DNA of 64,000 nt from Vibrio hepatarius. GTDB taxonomy: Bacteria > Pseudomonadota > Gammaproteobacteria > Enterobacterales > Vibrionaceae. The position numbers were made by a program, and so were the translations under genes. The DNA lies in assembly GCF_018860525.1 (NCBI RefSeq), contig NZ_JAHKPM010000032.1:1-64000 (forward strand). The letters run 5' to 3'. Shown in pieces: positions 48,585 through 58,343 of this stretch (the first letter of the stretch is position 1; every line of letters begins with the position of its first letter). The notes under the pieces are model-generated. The model was given only the letters and a program-made list of their open reading frames with translations, was not told the DNA's origin and made no database searches.

Positions 48585-48857
48585 TTAACGGCTGTGAGCA
48601 ATACTGCTTACGGCTGCTAGCTCTGCTGCTTCTTGTTCCTGTTGCTCCTGACGCTCGCGAGCATCAAGGATGTCTTTAGTGATTAGGCCTTCTTCAATTT
48701 CGCGTAAAGCGATAACCGTTGCCTTATCATTCTCTTCTGGCACTAGTGAATCTTTACCACCAGTTTGCATTTGACGAGCGCGGCGAGCCGCGATAAGAAC
48801 TAGGTCGAAGCGGTTGCCAACTTTTTCAACAGCGTCTTGTACAGTTACGCGTGCCAT
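48585..48857 (-). CDS. rpoZ: RNA polymerase omega subunit
   Basis: 90-residue omega subunit that assists beta' assembly and forms part of a ppGpp site. Conserved core [29 protein letters not shown] and [20 protein letters not shown] precedes the ATG. It follows gmk and precedes spoT, an order that is general in gammaproteobacteria. Confidence 0.97.
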   Translation of the reverse strand: MARVTVQDAVEKVGNRFDLVLIAARRARQMQTGGKDSLVPEENDKATVIALREIEEGLITKDILDARERQEQQEQEAAELAAVSSIAHSR

Positions 48858-48900
48858 GAGAACTCCAAATTAGTTAACTAAAAATTTTGTATGACGAGAA

Positions 48901-48930
48901 ATTATACAGTCTCTATGTTCTCAGTGTCTA
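48901..48930 (-). promoter_or_regulatory. Candidate sigma-70 promoter of rpoZ-spoT
   Basis: On the minus strand TAGACA, an 18-bp spacer and a perfect TATAAT lie 45 bp upstream of rpoZ. The -35 element is in an inverted repeat (CTCAGTG/CACTGAG, 48920-48942) that could be an operator or hairpin. Confidence 0.5.
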
Positions 48931-48973
48931 GTAGCCACTGAGAGTAATTAGTGATAAAGCACCTATGAGTGGC

Positions 48974-50042
<1,069 letters not shown>

Positions 50043-50180
50043 GCCATAACATTTTGCGTACCGAATGGGTTGAATGGCAACCCAAATGATGTCTACAAAA
50101 TATACCTGCAGAATAAGTGTGTTACAGGGGCTGAGTCTCTTGATTCTAGGTTGGCGCAGGCACATAAAGGATTTAAATAA
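50043..50180 (+). pseudogene. Open 3' frame abutting the first paralogue, possible gene remnant
   Basis: An open frame of 45 codons begins directly after the TGA at 50040-50042 and ends in TAA that overlaps the ATG at 50180 (TAATG), an arrangement typical of coupled genes. The predicted residues look protein-like (FCVPNGLNGNPNDVYKIYLQ, then a Cys and a polar tail ending AHKGFK). There is no ATG in frame. An overlapping ATG at 50039 in another frame encodes only 16 codons. It may be the end of a degraded gene, a small gene with a non-standard start, or chance. Confidence 0.3.
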
Positions 50181-51736
50181 TGGGAAACGTATTAAAACAA
50201 AATGAAAAGTTAGTTGGCGGTGATAAAGACGAACTTTTGGCTTCTACAGAGTACTATCAAGTACTTCAGCAGCAAACTAAATCGGCAGTTCAAGGTGTGG
50301 TCAGTGACGAAGTGTATCCATTGCAATTTCCTGCGCAGGGTGGTTTTCTTTATAATTGGCAGAATCTAAATAATCTCTTTAATCAAGGTACTTATGATTT
50401 AATGAGTGGTAATGTTGCCCCTGGTAATATCGAAGGGGCTGCAGAATTGGGTAGTTCTGGTAGTTTTGCTGTGGATTATGTCCAGGTGCTCAGTGGTATT
50501 GCTTACGCGTTAAACGAAGCTGATACCGCTAAGTTAAATAAAGTACAAGGTGATGCACAGGCTCAGCAGGCGACTATTGTTCAAGATTTTCAAACTACTT
50601 ACGGCAACATTACCGAAGATCAACTTGCAGAAGCGAAGTCAGTTGTTGGGCAATGGGGCGTGAGCACTAAATATGACTATATCATTTCATATGTATTGGG
50701 TACTCAGTGGAGTGGTACGGCTGCAGCAAATAGAGCGCCGTTAACTTATGAACAAATGTCAACGGCACGTAATCTTAAAGACCTATTACCACAGCGCCCA
50801 GGATCCAGTGATCAAGTGATCAATGATGTTGCCATTTACCTTAATATGACTCAATCTGTCAATGCTTTGCAAACTCAAAGTCAAAATGGTTCATGGGTAG
50901 TTGCTCAGGCACTTCGTAATACTCAAAATCCATCTGAAGCAAATGGTGGAATGGAAACGTTTAACCCAGTAGATGGTAGCGTAGAAACTAAATTGCGTAC
51001 TAAGTTTCAGATCAATAAATCTATGGCTGACATTCAGAATGACCTCAATAACGAGCAGCGTGTGATTGAGTTTAATTTGACGACTTCTGAAGCGTCTGGT
51101 TCTAGCATGAATGTGAGTGTGAATGGAAGTGCTGGAATTAGTGTTGGCTCTTGGCTCAAGTTCTCTGTTGGAACCAGTGCTTCATATGACATGTCAACGT
51201 TCGAAGGTTGCAGTCGTGATGCTGAAGTTACTGTGCAGTACAAAGGTTACTCTATTGTACCCATGAGCCCATTAGCATGGCAGCAAGATATTAATACTGG
51301 TTGGTATAATGGTGACATTATTCGCCAAGCAGTTGAAAACCAGGGTAAAGATGTCAGTGGCTTTAAGTTTGCGTCTTCTACGCCACCTCCATTTAATTTT
51401 GATTCTCTCAAAGAAGGTGGCAACTTTGGTCTTATCAATAACGTAATTATTAGTAATTACCCAACGATTACTATTAAGTACAAAAATGCTGACTTTAATA
51501 GTTTCAAACAGGCATGGAGTACTAAAACGTCGGGTAATATGAGCTTATTTGGTCTTATTTCTTTAGGCAGTTTTAGTGCAGGTGCGTCGAGTAGTCATTA
51601 TGAGCAAGGTGCATCGAATAGTGAGTTTACCTTGACCTTTGCGCCATCGGAAGAACTGATAAGTGTACCTGAATTCCAAAAGCAGGGCTTTGTTATTGCT
51701 ACATCAGTGACTAATCCAGGTGTTGCGGGTAAATAA
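50180..51736 (+). CDS. Unknown protein, paralogue A of accessory pair
   Basis: 518 residues of no family I can name. No signal peptide or membrane helix is visible, and there is only one cysteine (C344). Residues about 15-250 look alpha-helical (EYYQVLQQQTKSAV, DTAKLNKVQGDAQAQQATIV, QWGVSTKYDYIISYVLGTQW). Residues about 255-518 look beta-rich, opening with TFNPVDGS (260-267). Two Ser/Gly-rich alternating segments, about 303-341 and 451-478, resemble amphipathic hairpins found in pore-forming proteins, but this is only a pattern. It shares many motifs with the gene 317 bp downstream. The GGATTTAAATA ribosome binding site is weak; the ATG overlaps the stop of an upstream open frame. It has its own terminator. 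Confidence 0.85.
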   Translation: MGNVLKQNEKLVGGDKDELLASTEYYQVLQQQTKSAVQGVVSDEVYPLQFPAQGGFLYNWQNLNNLFNQGTYDLMSGNVAPGNIEGAAELGSSGSFAVDYVQVLSGIAYALNEADTAKLNKVQGDAQAQQATIVQDFQTTYGNITEDQLAEAKSVVGQWGVSTKYDYIISYVLGTQWSGTAAANRAPLTYEQMSTARNLKDLLPQRPGSSDQVINDVAIYLNMTQSVNALQTQSQNGSWVVAQALRNTQNPSEANGGMETFNPVDGSVETKLRTKFQINKSMADIQNDLNNEQRVIEFNLTTSEASGSSMNVSVNGSAGISVGSWLKFSVGTSASYDMSTFEGCSRDAEVTVQYKGYSIVPMSPLAWQQDINTGWYNGDIIRQAVENQGKDVSGFKFASSTPPPFNFDSLKEGGNFGLINNVIISNYPTITIKYKNADFNSFKQAWSTKTSGNMSLFGLISLGSFSAGASSSHYEQGASNSEFTLTFAPSEELISVPEFQKQGFVIATSVTNPGVAGK

Positions 51737-51801
51737 GACTAAAGTGGGAAGGGGTCGTTGATCTAGATCCTTTCTCTATTGATTTAAGGTCTATTCAATT
51801 C

Positions 51802-51839
51802 AGGGCATGGCGTTTTATCTCCATGCCCTTTTATTTTTT
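51802..51839 (+). terminator. Terminator of paralogue A
   Basis: AGGGCATGG/CCATGCCCT with a ten-base loop is followed by TTTTATTTTTT. It implies that paralogue B has its own promoter. Confidence 0.9.
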
Positions 51840-52052
51840 ATTGACACATTGTTCTGTCCCAAATTTTGTTTTTATTTGCAGCAAAAGCCTTGCAATTGTT
51901 TGGATAACCTTACAATTCAATCTTGTATCTAAATAACTCACTCAGATTTTAGGGCAATATCAGGAAAAGCACCTAGCATTAAAGGGGGCTGTTGATGTAT
52001 TTGACGACAATTTAGAAGCCAAAGGGTGCCCACCTAAGCAAGGAGTTAGAGA
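51840..52052 (+). other. Leader region of paralogue B
   Basis: 213 bp with no gene. Candidate promoter elements are TTGACA at 51841 with only a weak -10, and CTTGCA about 16 bp before TACAAT (around 51889-51916). A reading frame of about 50 codons covers the end of this stretch but has no start codon. Neither promoter is certain. Confidence 0.35.
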
Positions 52053-53747
52053 TTGTGTAGGCGAATTTATTATTTATTGCTGTTTTTCCTTCCCTTAACT
52101 GTTAATGCCGAGGTTGATTCCTCCAGTGACTCTTCTGTCCAACAAGTGGTTTGTGAGCGACAGGGTAGTAAGTGTGATGATAAACCTGACACCGATCCAC
52201 AGCAGGTATCTAAAGAATACTATCAGTATTTGCTCAAGCAATTTAGCCAGGTATTGCCCGGCGATGCTGAGGGTTCTGCAGCAGTACTTGCAGACCCACT
52301 TCACAGCCGTTTCCCATATTGGTATCTCAACGAAAATCTTATTTTTAACCAGTATACCTATGACTATATAAGTGCTCGTGTTATGCCTGGTAAGGTTGAA
52401 GGTACGGTTCAGCTCTCTGACGGAAACGGTTTTAGCCATGCTTACTTACAGGTGATGTCAGCAATTGATTTTAGTTTAAGTCAACAAACTAAGCAGCAGT
52501 TGGCCGAGCAACAAAAAGAGCTGGAAACGCTTGCCAGTGATCTTGTTGATGTCTATGAATATGCCTTCAATACTATTACTCCTGAGAAGATTACCCAAGC
52601 TCATCAGACAGTTGAGCCTTATCAAGTAATGATTGAAACCAAACTTGATTATGTCGTTCAATATGTCGTGGGTTACCAGTGGAGCGGGCTGGTTGCACAA
52701 GACAAGCCCCCACTGAACTTTACTCAGCTTGCTGATGCTAAAAGCCTTACCCAATTACTGCCAGATATTCCTGCTTCAGGGGCTGGTGTATTGCAAAAAC
52801 TCAGTTTGTATTTACATTCCTATCGTTTGATTAGTGCCGTAGGTAATGGTTTGCAGTATAACTCAGGTATGCTTAACGCTCTGAAAAACAATGTTCAGTT
52901 TCCAACCAAAGCTACAGGAGGGATAAGAACCTTTAATCCTGTTGATGGTAGCGAGTCAGATCAATTCCAGCCCGGGTATGATATTGGAGTGTCGCTTGCA
53001 AGTATTACCAACGCACTCAACGACGGTAACCGCACGATACGTTTGACACTAAGAACTGGCTGGAAAAAAGGCATGTCAGCCTCTAAGAACTCGGTTGGTA
53101 CGATTGCTAACAAGATAATATTTGTGGACGAGTTAGGGCGCTCTACTGATTTAAATTCTTTGACAGAAAGTGGTCAAGTAATGGTTGATGTGGTTTATCA
53201 AGGTTATGTCTATCTACCTATATTAAGAACAAGCTTGAGTGCAGGAGGGCAGACTGGCTGGTATTTTAGTGATCCGATTTGGCAAGCCGTCAACAACCAA
53301 GCTCAGGATGAGACGGGTTATCAATTTGTATATCGTCCTTCTTTTAACCTTGGCTGCTTCAACCAAGGGGGAAATTTGGCCACTCTTACGGGGGTATTAA
53401 TTGCGAATGCTCCCCAAGTGACGATAACGATTGACTATACAGGAGAGTCGTTGCCAGTAGCATTTTCTAATGGTTCTGGCCAAGGTAAACTTCTATTCGA
53501 AGGAGAAGTGCCAAATAATAGTCTTGGCCACCGAAACTATCATTATCAGATCGCTGAATATGATAATAAAGAGCAAGTGAAGACCCTAATCCTTACATCT
53601 GGTGCACAATTGGTTTCAGACAGTCCGTCAGCGAATAATACTAATGCATTGCAAGTCACTGTCCCGACAGCACTGAAAATGGCAGATGTCTTATTAACGA
53701 CATTCAGGCACCCTTCAGCAGAAGGTGGTGGCAACTGCCAGATGTAA
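52053..53747 (+). CDS. Unknown exported protein, paralogue B of accessory pair
   Basis: 564 residues; start TTG at 52053 with AAGGAG seven bases upstream. A clear signal peptide (about 1-19, IYYLLLFFLPLTVNA before EV) predicts export; there is no lipobox at the cleavage site. It has an acidic spacer with two cysteines (C34, C41), then a region that aligns with paralogue A: EYYQYL (55), QWSG (209-212), TFNPVDGS (293-300), GWYFSDPIWQAVNNQAQDETGYQF (402-425) and FNxGCFNQGGN (431-441). The Ser/Gly-rich alternating segments of A are replaced here by a more charged stretch (about 331-366). The C-terminus adds about 50 residues. The function is unknown; two proteins of unequal export suggest distinct sites of action. 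Confidence 0.85.
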   Translation: MCRRIYYLLLFFLPLTVNAEVDSSSDSSVQQVVCERQGSKCDDKPDTDPQQVSKEYYQYLLKQFSQVLPGDAEGSAAVLADPLHSRFPYWYLNENLIFNQYTYDYISARVMPGKVEGTVQLSDGNGFSHAYLQVMSAIDFSLSQQTKQQLAEQQKELETLASDLVDVYEYAFNTITPEKITQAHQTVEPYQVMIETKLDYVVQYVVGYQWSGLVAQDKPPLNFTQLADAKSLTQLLPDIPASGAGVLQKLSLYLHSYRLISAVGNGLQYNSGMLNALKNNVQFPTKATGGIRTFNPVDGSESDQFQPGYDIGVSLASITNALNDGNRTIRLTLRTGWKKGMSASKNSVGTIANKIIFVDELGRSTDLNSLTESGQVMVDVVYQGYVYLPILRTSLSAGGQTGWYFSDPIWQAVNNQAQDETGYQFVYRPSFNLGCFNQGGNLATLTGVLIANAPQVTITIDYTGESLPVAFSNGSGQGKLLFEGEVPNNSLGHRNYHYQIAEYDNKEQVKTLILTSGAQLVSDSPSANNTNALQVTVPTALKMADVLLTTFRHPSAEGGGNCQM

Positions 53748-53748
53748 A

Positions 53749-53786
53749 AAAGCCCTAAGCCTTTAAATTTCTAGGCTTAGGGCTTT
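53749..53786. terminator. Bidirectional terminator between paralogue B and yicC
   Basis: A perfect 14-base stem (AAAGCCCTAAGCCT with AGGCTTAGGGCTTT) and ten-base loop. The minus-strand side has TTTTTT, suiting yicC; the plus-strand side has TTT, so it may also stop the paralogue B transcript. Confidence 0.9.
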
Positions 53787-53803
53787 GATGAACCATATAT
53801 GCG

Positions 53804-54670
53804 TTATTCAATATTCTGGATCTGTTCTCGCATCTGTTCGATAAGAACTTTTAACTCTACTCCAGAGGCGGTGATATCTGTGCTGATAGATTTAGATGCC
53901 AAGGTATTGGACTCACGATTAAACTCTTGCATCATAAAATCTAAGCGGCGGCCACACGCTCCTCCTTTTTTGAGGATATTATTGGCTTCTTTAACATGAG
54001 AGTCGAGACGATCTAGCTCCTCAGCAACATCAGATTTTTGAGCTAGTATAATCAGCTCTTGTTCAACTCGAGATGGGTCAAGTTCGACTCTTGCCTCCTC
54101 AAATTTTGAGAACAATCGCTCGCGTTGCCATTCGATAATTTCCGGCATACGCGCACGTACTTTGACAACTTCTTCGGTAATGGCTGACAAACGCTGCTCG
54201 ATAAGTGCTTTCATATTTTCGCCTTCGCGACCACGAGCCTCTATAAAATCACTGATAGCCTCATCAAATGCGGTGAGTAAGTCTTTGTTGATCGCATCCA
54301 TATCTTGCTCAGAGGTTGCCATCACACCAGGCCAGTTCATGATTTGAAATGGGTTGAGTCTGCTGTTATCGCCCGTCATGGTCATCACCTGGTTAGCAGC
54401 GTTGATCACCTGATGAGCTAAGGTTTCATTGATACTGAGCTCGCCTTTAGCGGCTGGATTAGCCTCAAAGCGTAATGCGCATTCAACTTTGCCGCGGGCG
54501 AGGCGCTTACGAAAACGCTCTCGCAAAACTGGCTCCAAGCCACGAAACTGTTCAGGCAAACGGAAGTAAGTTTCCAAATAACGTTGATTGACGCTACGGA
54601 TTTCCCACACAGCATTGCCCCATTCACCTTTAACCTCTTTACGGGCGTAGGCGGTCATACTATAAATCAT
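53804..54670 (-). CDS. yicC: YicC-family endoribonuclease
   Basis: 288 residues, same length as E. coli YicC. The family N-terminus SMTAYARKEVKGEWGNAVWE, the FRLPEQFRGLEPVLRERFRK stretch, GRRLDFMMQEFNRESNTLASKS and the end ELKVLIEQMREQIQNIE are all highly conserved. E. coli YicC has been reported to be an endoribonuclease that contributes to small-RNA turnover. AGGAAAA precedes the ATG. It is divergent from rph. Confidence 0.95.
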   Translation of the reverse strand: MIYSMTAYARKEVKGEWGNAVWEIRSVNQRYLETYFRLPEQFRGLEPVLRERFRKRLARGKVECALRFEANPAAKGELSINETLAHQVINAANQVMTMTGDNSRLNPFQIMNWPGVMATSEQDMDAINKDLLTAFDEAISDFIEARGREGENMKALIEQRLSAITEEVVKVRARMPEIIEWQRERLFSKFEEARVELDPSRVEQELIILAQKSDVAEELDRLDSHVKEANNILKKGGACGRRLDFMMQEFNRESNTLASKSISTDITASGVELKVLIEQMREQIQNIE

Positions 54671-54714
54671 CGAATTTTCCTGTCTTCATCATCTATGAAA
54701 ATAACGCGTGGCAA

Positions 54715-54742
54715 ATAGTAGCAGAATACGCGAGATTTGGAA
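54715..54742 (-). promoter_or_regulatory. Candidate promoter of yicC
   Basis: Minus strand: TTCCAA, a 16-bp spacer and TACTAT preceded by TGC (extended -10). It is about 45 bp upstream of the start codon. Confidence 0.4.
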
Positions 54743-54761
54743 TGCTATAAGGATAGGGTGC

Positions 54762-54790
54762 TTTTCCGGCACAGTGGTTTCTGCTAGAAT
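54762..54790 (+). promoter_or_regulatory. Candidate promoter of rph-pyrE
   Basis: TTTTCC, a 17-bp spacer and TAGAAT preceded by TGC (extended -10), about 55 bp upstream of rph. The -35 element is poor and the extended -10 compensates. Confidence 0.45.
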
Positions 54791-54845
54791 CTCGCCCCAA
54801 TCTGATTCGTCTTCCCCTATAGATAGACAACTAAGGTAGATGCCA

Positions 54846-55562
54846 ATGCGTCCAAACGATCGCAAGGCGGACCAAGTTCGCCCAATAAAAATTACTCGTA
54901 ACTACACTGCTTACGCCGAGGGCTCCGTTTTAGTTGAGTTCGGCAATACGAAAGTATTATGTAATGCGACCGTTGAAGAAAATGTGCCACGCTGGTTAAA
55001 AGGGCAAGGCAAAGGTTGGGTTACTGCAGAATATGGTATGCTGCCTCGCTCGACGCATTCGCGCATGCGCCGTGAAGCTGCCAGTGGTAAACAGGGTGGC
55101 CGTACTATGGAAATTCAGCGCCTCATTGCTCGCAGCTTACGTGCTGTAGTGGATCTTGAAGCCATGGGTGAAGTTATGGTTACGGTTGACTGTGATGTGA
55201 TTCAGGCTGATGGCGGAACGCGTACAGCTGCTATATCAGGTGCGAGTGTCGCTATGGCTGATGCATTCCAGCACCTTGTCGAAAATGGTAAGCTGAAAGC
55301 AAACCCGATGAAAGGGCATGTTGCAGCTGTGTCGGTAGGCCTGTTGGGTCAAGACATTTTATGCGATTTAGAATATGTTGAAGATTCAGCTGCTGATACA
55401 GATATGAATGTGGTCATGACTGAAGATGGTCGAATGATTGAGGTTCAAGGTACTGCGGAAGGTGAACCTTTCAGTCATGATGATTTGATGAAGTTACTTG
55501 AGTCGGCAAAAACAGGTATTCGCGATATTGTCGCCGCGCAGAAGGCGGCATTAGAGCAGTGA
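54846..55562 (+). CDS. rph: Ribonuclease PH
   Basis: Phosphorolytic 3' exonuclease that trims tRNA precursors. The 238 residues are full length, with [29 protein letters not shown], the catalytic [16 protein letters not shown] and [18 protein letters not shown]. The ATG at 54846 ([12 protein letters not shown]) matches E. coli; another ATG six bases earlier is too close to AAGG. It is upstream of pyrE with a hairpin between, as in the E. coli rph-pyrE attenuation system. Confidence 0.95.
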   Translation: MRPNDRKADQVRPIKITRNYTAYAEGSVLVEFGNTKVLCNATVEENVPRWLKGQGKGWVTAEYGMLPRSTHSRMRREAASGKQGGRTMEIQRLIARSLRAVVDLEAMGEVMVTVDCDVIQADGGTRTAAISGASVAMADAFQHLVENGKLKANPMKGHVAAVSVGLLGQDILCDLEYVEDSAADTDMNVVMTEDGRMIEVQGTAEGEPFSHDDLMKLLESAKTGIRDIVAAQKAALEQ

Positions 55563-55566
55563 TTTG

Positions 55567-55599
55567 AAAATAGCTTCCAATTTAGGAAGCTATTTTTTT
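55567..55599 (+). terminator. Terminator/attenuator between rph and pyrE
   Basis: The stem AAAATAGCTTCC/GGAAGCTATTTT with a six-base loop is followed by a long T-run, only 5 bp after the rph stop and 76 bp before pyrE. In E. coli the same position carries the UTP-sensitive pyrE attenuator, in which translating ribosomes at the rph end block the hairpin. The short stop-to-stem distance is compatible with that mechanism. Confidence 0.85.
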
Positions 55600-55674
55600 A
55601 CCTTTTGGAAGGTGACACTGAGGATGTTGATAAATTATCTAGGCAACTAGGTCTTATTACGAAGAGAGAAAGTG

Positions 55675-56316
55675 ATGAAAGCATACCAGCATGAATTTAT
55701 TGAGTTTGCATTAGAGAAGCAAGTACTGAAGTTTGGCGAGTTTACTTTGAAATCTGGCCGCAAGAGCCCCTATTTCTTTAATGCTGGTCTTTTTAACACC
55801 GGTAGTGACTTAGCTCGTTTAGGGCGGTTTTATGCTGCTGCGCTGGCTGATTCTGCTATTGAATTTGATGTGTTATTTGGTCCTGCTTACAAGGGTATTC
55901 CGATTGCCACTACAACGGCAGTGGCGTTAGCGGATCACCATAATATAGATACGCCCTATTGTTTTAATCGTAAAGAAGCAAAAGATCACGGTGAAGGGGG
56001 CAACTTAGTCGGTAGTCCTTTGGAAGGACGAGTCATGCTGGTCGATGATGTCATTACTGCGGGAACGGCAATTCGTGAATCAATGCAGATAATCCAATCC
56101 AATGGGTCTGATTTAGCGGGTGTGCTGGTGGCAATCGATCGTCAAGAAAAAGGCAAGGGAGAGTTGTCTGCGATTCAGGAAGTTGAGCGTGATTTTGACT
56201 GTGCGGTAATTTCTATCGTTAGTTTAGGCGACTTAGTTACTTATCTTGAGGAGCAAGGCAATGCTACTGAGCATTTAGAAGCGGTTAAAGCGTACCGAGT
56301 TGAATACGGTATCTAG
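55675..56316 (+). CDS. pyrE: Orotate phosphoribosyltransferase
   Basis: Makes orotidine 5'-monophosphate from orotate and PRPP in pyrimidine synthesis. The 213 residues include [49 protein letters not shown] (catalytic loop) and the PRPP motif [14 protein letters not shown] start at ATG 55675, using GAGAG upstream; a GTG directly before it is possible. It probably depends on read-through of the attenuator at 55567. Confidence 0.97.
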   Translation: MKAYQHEFIEFALEKQVLKFGEFTLKSGRKSPYFFNAGLFNTGSDLARLGRFYAAALADSAIEFDVLFGPAYKGIPIATTTAVALADHHNIDTPYCFNRKEAKDHGEGGNLVGSPLEGRVMLVDDVITAGTAIRESMQIIQSNGSDLAGVLVAIDRQEKGKGELSAIQEVERDFDCAVISIVSLGDLVTYLEEQGNATEHLEAVKAYRVEYGI

Positions 56317-56348
56317 TTTAATATATTCAATATTTGACTAGCGAAAAT

Positions 56349-56384
56349 AAGGGTTGATGTTTGAGTCAACCCTTTTACTTTTAC
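56349..56384 (+). terminator. Terminator of pyrE
   Basis: AAGGGTTGA/TCAACCCTT with an eight-base loop, followed by TTTACTTTTA. It also separates pyrE from the convergent lipid A gene. Confidence 0.85.
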
Positions 56385-56407
56385 TCTCAAATCTTGCCTA
56401 TTAAATG

Positions 56408-57367
56408 TTAATTATCATAAATCGCTTGGCCATCTCGCTGAGTTTTTAGCAGAGATAGGTTCCACATATATTGTTCTGGATGAGGCCTAACTAGTTGTTC
56501 TATCGCTTGATTCATTGCTTGTGCATCGGCTTCTTCATCCCCCGTTGGGAAGTTTTCTAACGCAGGTAGAATATGCACTTCATACTTGCCTGTTTTATCG
56601 TTATAAGCAGGTAATACAGGGACAACCTTAGCTTTTGACAGACGAGCCATTTTGCCAAAACCTTTTAGTGTGGCTTTTTCTGTGCCGAAGAAGGGCACGA
56701 AAACGGAGTTTTCAGCGCCAAAGTCTTCATCAGGTAGCCAATAACCAAGGTAGCCGTCTTTAATCGAGCGCACAAATGGTTTTACTCCAGCATGTCTAGC
56801 AAAAATACGTCCCCCATATTGCATTCGTTGAACTTGCATTAGCCAATCACCAATTGGGTTTCGTTGAGGCTTCATAATGGTGGTGACTTTGTAGCCCTTG
56901 GCTGCCAGCATGACGGCAGGGTAGTCTACCGCCCAAGCATGGGGAGCTAAAATAATCACTTTTTCACCATTATCGAGTAGCGGTAGTATATTTTCCTCGC
57001 CAATCATGACACCTCGATCTTGGTTGTGTTTAGTTGAACGGACCAAGAATTCTGAATAGCCTAAGAGATACTGTGCTGCTTTGACAAAGGTTTCTTCTAA
57101 TATTTGTTGCCGCTCTGAGTCTGATTTTTCTGGGAAACAATACGCCAAGTTTACTCGTGCGCGGCGAACCACTCGGCCATTTTTTCTAACGACAAATACG
57201 GATAGTTTACGTGCTAATGTGTCACGCCAACGATAGGGAATAAAGGCAAGCAAAGCAGCAAAGGCTATGCCTATCCAGGTGCCCCAATGTTTTGGGTGTA
57301 AAAACGCCCATTCAAAAGTTGGATTATGCAAATATTTGTCGATGCTATTTTTATCTGTGTTGCTCAT
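56408..57367 (-). CDS. lpxM: Lipid A secondary acyltransferase, LpxM/LpxN type
   Basis: Inner-membrane late acyltransferase of lipid A, 319 residues. One N-terminal hydrophobic anchor (about 30-45) precedes a catalytic domain with H143-x4-D148 (APHAWAVDY), the KPQRNPIGDWLM acyl-ACP region and LPDEDFGAENSVFVPFFG. The HX4D form, rather than HX4E, is that of LpxM. In V. cholerae the orthologue in this position (LpxN) adds a hydroxylated chain; which chain is used here cannot be read from sequence. ATG 57367 (MSNTDKNS) is used; a GTG 12 bases upstream is less likely. It is directly downstream of lpxL. Confidence 0.9.
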   Translation of the reverse strand: MSNTDKNSIDKYLHNPTFEWAFLHPKHWGTWIGIAFAALLAFIPYRWRDTLARKLSVFVVRKNGRVVRRARVNLAYCFPEKSDSERQQILEETFVKAAQYLLGYSEFLVRSTKHNQDRGVMIGEENILPLLDNGEKVIILAPHAWAVDYPAVMLAAKGYKVTTIMKPQRNPIGDWLMQVQRMQYGGRIFARHAGVKPFVRSIKDGYLGYWLPDEDFGAENSVFVPFFGTEKATLKGFGKMARLSKAKVVPVLPAYNDKTGKYEVHILPALENFPTGDEEADAQAMNQAIEQLVRPHPEQYMWNLSLLKTQRDGQAIYDN

Positions 57368-57384
57368 TGAAATTAGCACCTATG

Positions 57385-58335
57385 CTACTGATACCTTGAG
57401 TTGGTAAGTGAATGATCGGGTAAGGATTTGAAACGTTTATGTAGCCACATCCACTGCTCGGGAGCGCGCATAATTATCTCTTCGACAAACTTATTCATGT
57501 ATGCTGCGGATGCAGTATCATCTTGTTGTGGAAAGTCTTGCTCAATAGATTTATCAGCAATGATCTCGTACTTTCCTTGTTGGTTGCGAAAGCCTGAGCC
57601 AGGTACAATGGCACTTTTACTGGTAGAAGCCAGAATTCTTGTTCCTGTTGTTGTGCAGGCATCTTCGACGGCAAAGAAGGGAACAAATACCGATTTGTTG
57701 TGCCCATAGTCTTGATCAGGCAAGTAAAATAGTCTGTTCCCTTGACGCAGCACACGTACCATTTGTTTTAAATCACGGCGATAAATTAGCTGATTACCAT
57801 TGCGAGTCCTACCTCGGTACTGAATAAATTCATAAGCAGGGTTACTGTGTGGTCGGTAAGCGCCAAACCCGGGAAGGCCCAGTACAGCGAATGCACGAGC
57901 GGTAATTTCAAGGTTTAAAGCATGCACACAGCACAGTAATACACCTTTCCCATCTTGTTGGTGTTTTTGCAGCTCTTTAATATCTTTAGCAATTAAAATA
58001 CGCTTAAAGCGCCAAGTGGGCCAAAACCAAGTGATGCCAGTTTCAATTAGGGCCATACCTGTATTCTTGAAATTTTCCTCGACTATGTTGCCTACGTCTT
58101 TGGCTGACATGTCGGGAAAAGCAAGTTCGAGGTTGCGTTTGGCAATTTTTACTCTTGATTTGCTGATTTTCATCCCAAACGACCCGATTCCTCTACCTAT
58201 TTTGAGAAGTAGGGTGTAGGGAAGTAAATTAACGATAAGGGCTAGCAAGCCAAATCCAAGCCATACCCCCCAATTTTTTGGGTGAAGCAGGCTAAAAGAA
58301 AACGTTGGTTTTTCTAAGCTATTTTTTTTGCTCAT
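57385..58335 (-). CDS. lpxL: Lipid A lauroyl/myristoyl acyltransferase LpxL
   Basis: Late acyltransferase for the first secondary chain on Kdo2-lipid IVA, 316 residues. It has an N-terminal anchor (about 24-46), catalytic H138-x4-E143 (CVHALNLEIT) and LPDQDYGHNKSVFVPFF. HX4E is the LpxL form. The N-terminal HPKNWGVWLG pairs with HPKHWGTWIG in its neighbour, so the two genes are an old duplication. It starts 8 bp after slmA, with no good ribosome binding site. Confidence 0.92.
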   Translation of the reverse strand: MSKKNSLEKPTFSFSLLHPKNWGVWLGFGLLALIVNLLPYTLLLKIGRGIGSFGMKISKSRVKIAKRNLELAFPDMSAKDVGNIVEENFKNTGMALIETGITWFWPTWRFKRILIAKDIKELQKHQQDGKGVLLCCVHALNLEITARAFAVLGLPGFGAYRPHSNPAYEFIQYRGRTRNGNQLIYRRDLKQMVRVLRQGNRLFYLPDQDYGHNKSVFVPFFAVEDACTTTGTRILASTSKSAIVPGSGFRNQQGKYEIIADKSIEQDFPQQDDTASAAYMNKFVEEIIMRAPEQWMWLHKRFKSLPDHSLTNSRYQ

Positions 58336-58343
58336 AGTGGTTG

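Noticed and set aside
48920..48942. CTCAGTG/CACTGAG hairpin after gmk as a terminator
   Set aside because: It has no T-run on either strand and overlaps the candidate rpoZ promoter, so I mention it there only.
51950..52095. Open frame of about 50 codons over the start of paralogue B (…EAKGCPPKQGVRDCVGE…)
   Set aside because: It has no ATG, GTG or TTG in frame and overlaps the signal-peptide coding region of paralogue B.
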